Assembly: GCA_017882375.1 (NCBI GenBank)
Contig: JADGPP010000006.1
Span: forward strand, 1 to 64,000
Length of the DNA: 64,000 bases
Origin: Solirubrobacteraceae bacterium
GTDB lineage: Bacteria > Actinomycetota > Thermoleophilia > Solirubrobacterales > Solirubrobacteraceae
Direction of reading: 5' to 3'
Below are positions 62,866 to 64,000 of the stretch, piece after piece. Position 1 is the first letter of the stretch. The number at the start of each line of letters is the position of its first letter. The notes below the pieces were generated by a model. It had not been told where the DNA came from, did no database searches, and worked only from the letters and a program-made list of their open reading frames with translations. The position numbers and the translations under genes are program-made.

Positions 62866-63978
62866 CTAGACGTTCAATCGAATCGGCATGATCAGATATA
62901 CGAAATCGCCAGAGTCGGGTGATTCGATCAGGCCGGGACGCAGGGGGCTGATCAGCTTGAGCACCAGCTCGTCTGACTCGATGCTCTCCAGCCCGTCGCG
63001 CAGGAAGTCGGGGTTGAAGCCGATCTCGAAGGCCTCGCCGTGGAAGGGGACGGGGACGGCCTCGCTGGCCTCGCCGACGTCGGGGGTCTGCGCCGAGACG
63101 GTCAGCGTGCCCTCGCTGAAGCTGAGCCGCAGCGGCGCGTTCTTCTGCGCGAGCAGGCTGATGCGCCTGACGACGTCGGTCAGCTCGCCGCTTGCCAGGC
63201 GCAGCTCGTGCTCGACGGACTCGGGCAGCAGCTGGCGGTAGTTGGGGAACTGCCCGTCGATCAGGCGAGAGGAGAGGACGATGTCGCCGAGCTCGAAGAC
63301 GACCTGGTTCTGCCCGACGCTGACGGCGAGCGACTCGGCTGGCGCGGCCTGGGCGATGCGCGCGAGCTCCTGCAACGCGCGGGCGGGGACGTTTGCCTCG
63401 AGGCTGCCCTGCAACGGCGCGTCCAGCGCCGTCTCCTTGACGCTGAGGCGGTAGGAGTCGGTGGCGACCATGCGCAGCTCCTGACCGGAGGCGGACATGA
63501 GGATGCCGGTGAGCACCGGTCTGGTCTCATCGCGTGAGGCCGAGCGGGCGACGCGCGAGATGGTCGCGACGAATGCATCGACAGGAACAGCGACGCGCGT
63601 CTCGGGCGAGGGCTCTGGCAGCGTTGGAAAGTCCTCGGCACGAAGGGTACGCAGGTGGAATCTCGCGGGCCCGGAGATCAGCTCGACGTCCTGCTCTGCG
63701 CTGCGCAGCTCGAGCGAGACCTCGGGGGCCGGCAGCGAGCGGGCCACGTCGAGCAGCAGGCGGGCGGGTAGAACCACGCTGCCGGGTCGGCTGGTCTCGG
63801 CTTTCAGCGGTACGCGAAGGCTGATCTCCATATCGGTGGCGCGCAGCTCGGGCGCAGAGTCGTCGCTGACGGAGATCATCACGCCGGACAGCGCCTGAAC
63901 AGCACTGCGCGTCGAGGCGACCCGCGTGACGGTCTGCAACTGATTCAAGAGCTCTGAGGTGGAGAGGGAAAGCTTCAT
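62866..63978 (-). CDS. dnaN: DNA polymerase III beta subunit (sliding clamp)
   Basis: A 370-residue clamp protein with three repeated domains (residues about 1-120, 125-245, 250-370), ending in the family-typical YLIMPIRL. The beginning MKLSLSTSELLNQLQTVTRV, GMATDS-like LRMVATDSYRLSVKE, and FNPDFLRDGLESI are diagnostic. The ATG at 63978 is followed upstream by GGGAAG-rich DNA near the window edge. The dnaA gene and the dnaA-dnaN spacer (usual site of oriC) should begin within a few hundred bases beyond 64000. Confidence 0.97.
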   Translation of the reverse strand: MKLSLSTSELLNQLQTVTRVASTRSAVQALSGVMISVSDDSAPELRATDMEISLRVPLKAETSRPGSVVLPARLLLDVARSLPAPEVSLELRSAEQDVELISGPARFHLRTLRAEDFPTLPEPSPETRVAVPVDAFVATISRVARSASRDETRPVLTGILMSASGQELRMVATDSYRLSVKETALDAPLQGSLEANVPARALQELARIAQAAPAESLAVSVGQNQVVFELGDIVLSSRLIDGQFPNYRQLLPESVEHELRLASGELTDVVRRISLLAQKNAPLRLSFSEGTLTVSAQTPDVGEASEAVPVPFHGEAFEIGFNPDFLRDGLESIESDELVLKLISPLRPGLIESPDSGDFVYLIMPIRLNV

Positions 63979-64000
63979 ACGGTGTCGAGAGAGAGGGAAG

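Overview
The window reads as a chromosome segment, close to the replication origin, of a very GC-rich actinobacterium. The class Thermoleophilia (Solirubrobacterales: Conexibacter, Solirubrobacter, Patulibacter relatives) is the best guess. The grounds are base composition, frequent GTG and TTG starts, a dnaN-recF-DUF721-gyrB-gyrA block, a mycobacterium-like FHA/PP2C/PBP/PknB operon close to it, and many exported beta-sandwich repeat proteins. The assignment is inference, because no rRNA gene is present.

Layout. 1-3.9 kb: the first two genes (minus strand) of an acetone carboxylase-type operon, cut by the left edge. 4-6.2 kb: a stretch of decayed gene fragments (exported-protein tails, a PepSY-like tail, a tRNA-like relic) around one small intact gene. 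6.3-7.2 kb: a cyclic di-AMP (ydaO-type) riboswitch in front of an exported M23-like protein with altered zinc ligands. 7.3-14.9 kb: a small basic protein, a remnant of a GGDEF-EAL gene with an internal deletion, a YihY-type membrane protein, a methyltransferase coupled to an exported HNH-like protein, an AidB-type acyl-CoA dehydrogenase, a Pro/Glu-rich surface protein and a STAS protein. 15-23.7 kb: metabolic singletons (PQQ-type sugar dehydrogenase, type II NADH dehydrogenase, VOC and SnoaL proteins, SpoU methyltransferase, GST-like and cupredoxin proteins, haloalkane dehalogenase, SDR, alpha/beta hydrolase).

23.7-40.9 kb is an exopolysaccharide cluster. It holds a priming sugar transferase, three glycosyltransferases, a Wzx-type flippase, a Wzy-type polymerase, an EpsC/CapD-type dehydratase, a DUF354 glycosyltransferase-like protein, a LytR_C protein, an ATP-grasp ligase, a ComA-like phosphosulfolactate synthase, DedA and an UppP-like phosphatase. 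Many neighbours overlap by 4 bp (stop/start), so the minus-strand genes probably form two translationally coupled operons.

40.9-51.5 kb is a signalling and cell-wall block: three Ser/Thr kinases (one with a discoidin-like ectodomain, one PASTA PknB, one with a polytopic C-terminus), Ddl, a class B PBP, a PP2C phosphatase with an ectodomain, and two FHA proteins. The SEDS glycosyltransferase gene (rodA/ftsW) usual at this place is absent. 51.6-56.1 kb: an exported CARDB-like protein, DUF4446, prephenate dehydratase, an HNH endonuclease and a CAP-domain protein. 56.2-64 kb: gyrA, gyrB, DUF721, recF and dnaN, all on the minus strand. dnaA and oriC should lie just beyond the right edge.

Most notable: gyrA seems to start at an ATC codon behind a near-perfect Shine-Dalgarno; comA has no standard start before its conserved N-terminus; GyrB carries the large insert typical of Gram-negative enzymes; a c-di-AMP riboswitch controls a probably non-catalytic M23 protein; and a discoidin-like ectodomain is shared between a kinase and a zinc-ribbon protein at opposite ends of the polysaccharide cluster.
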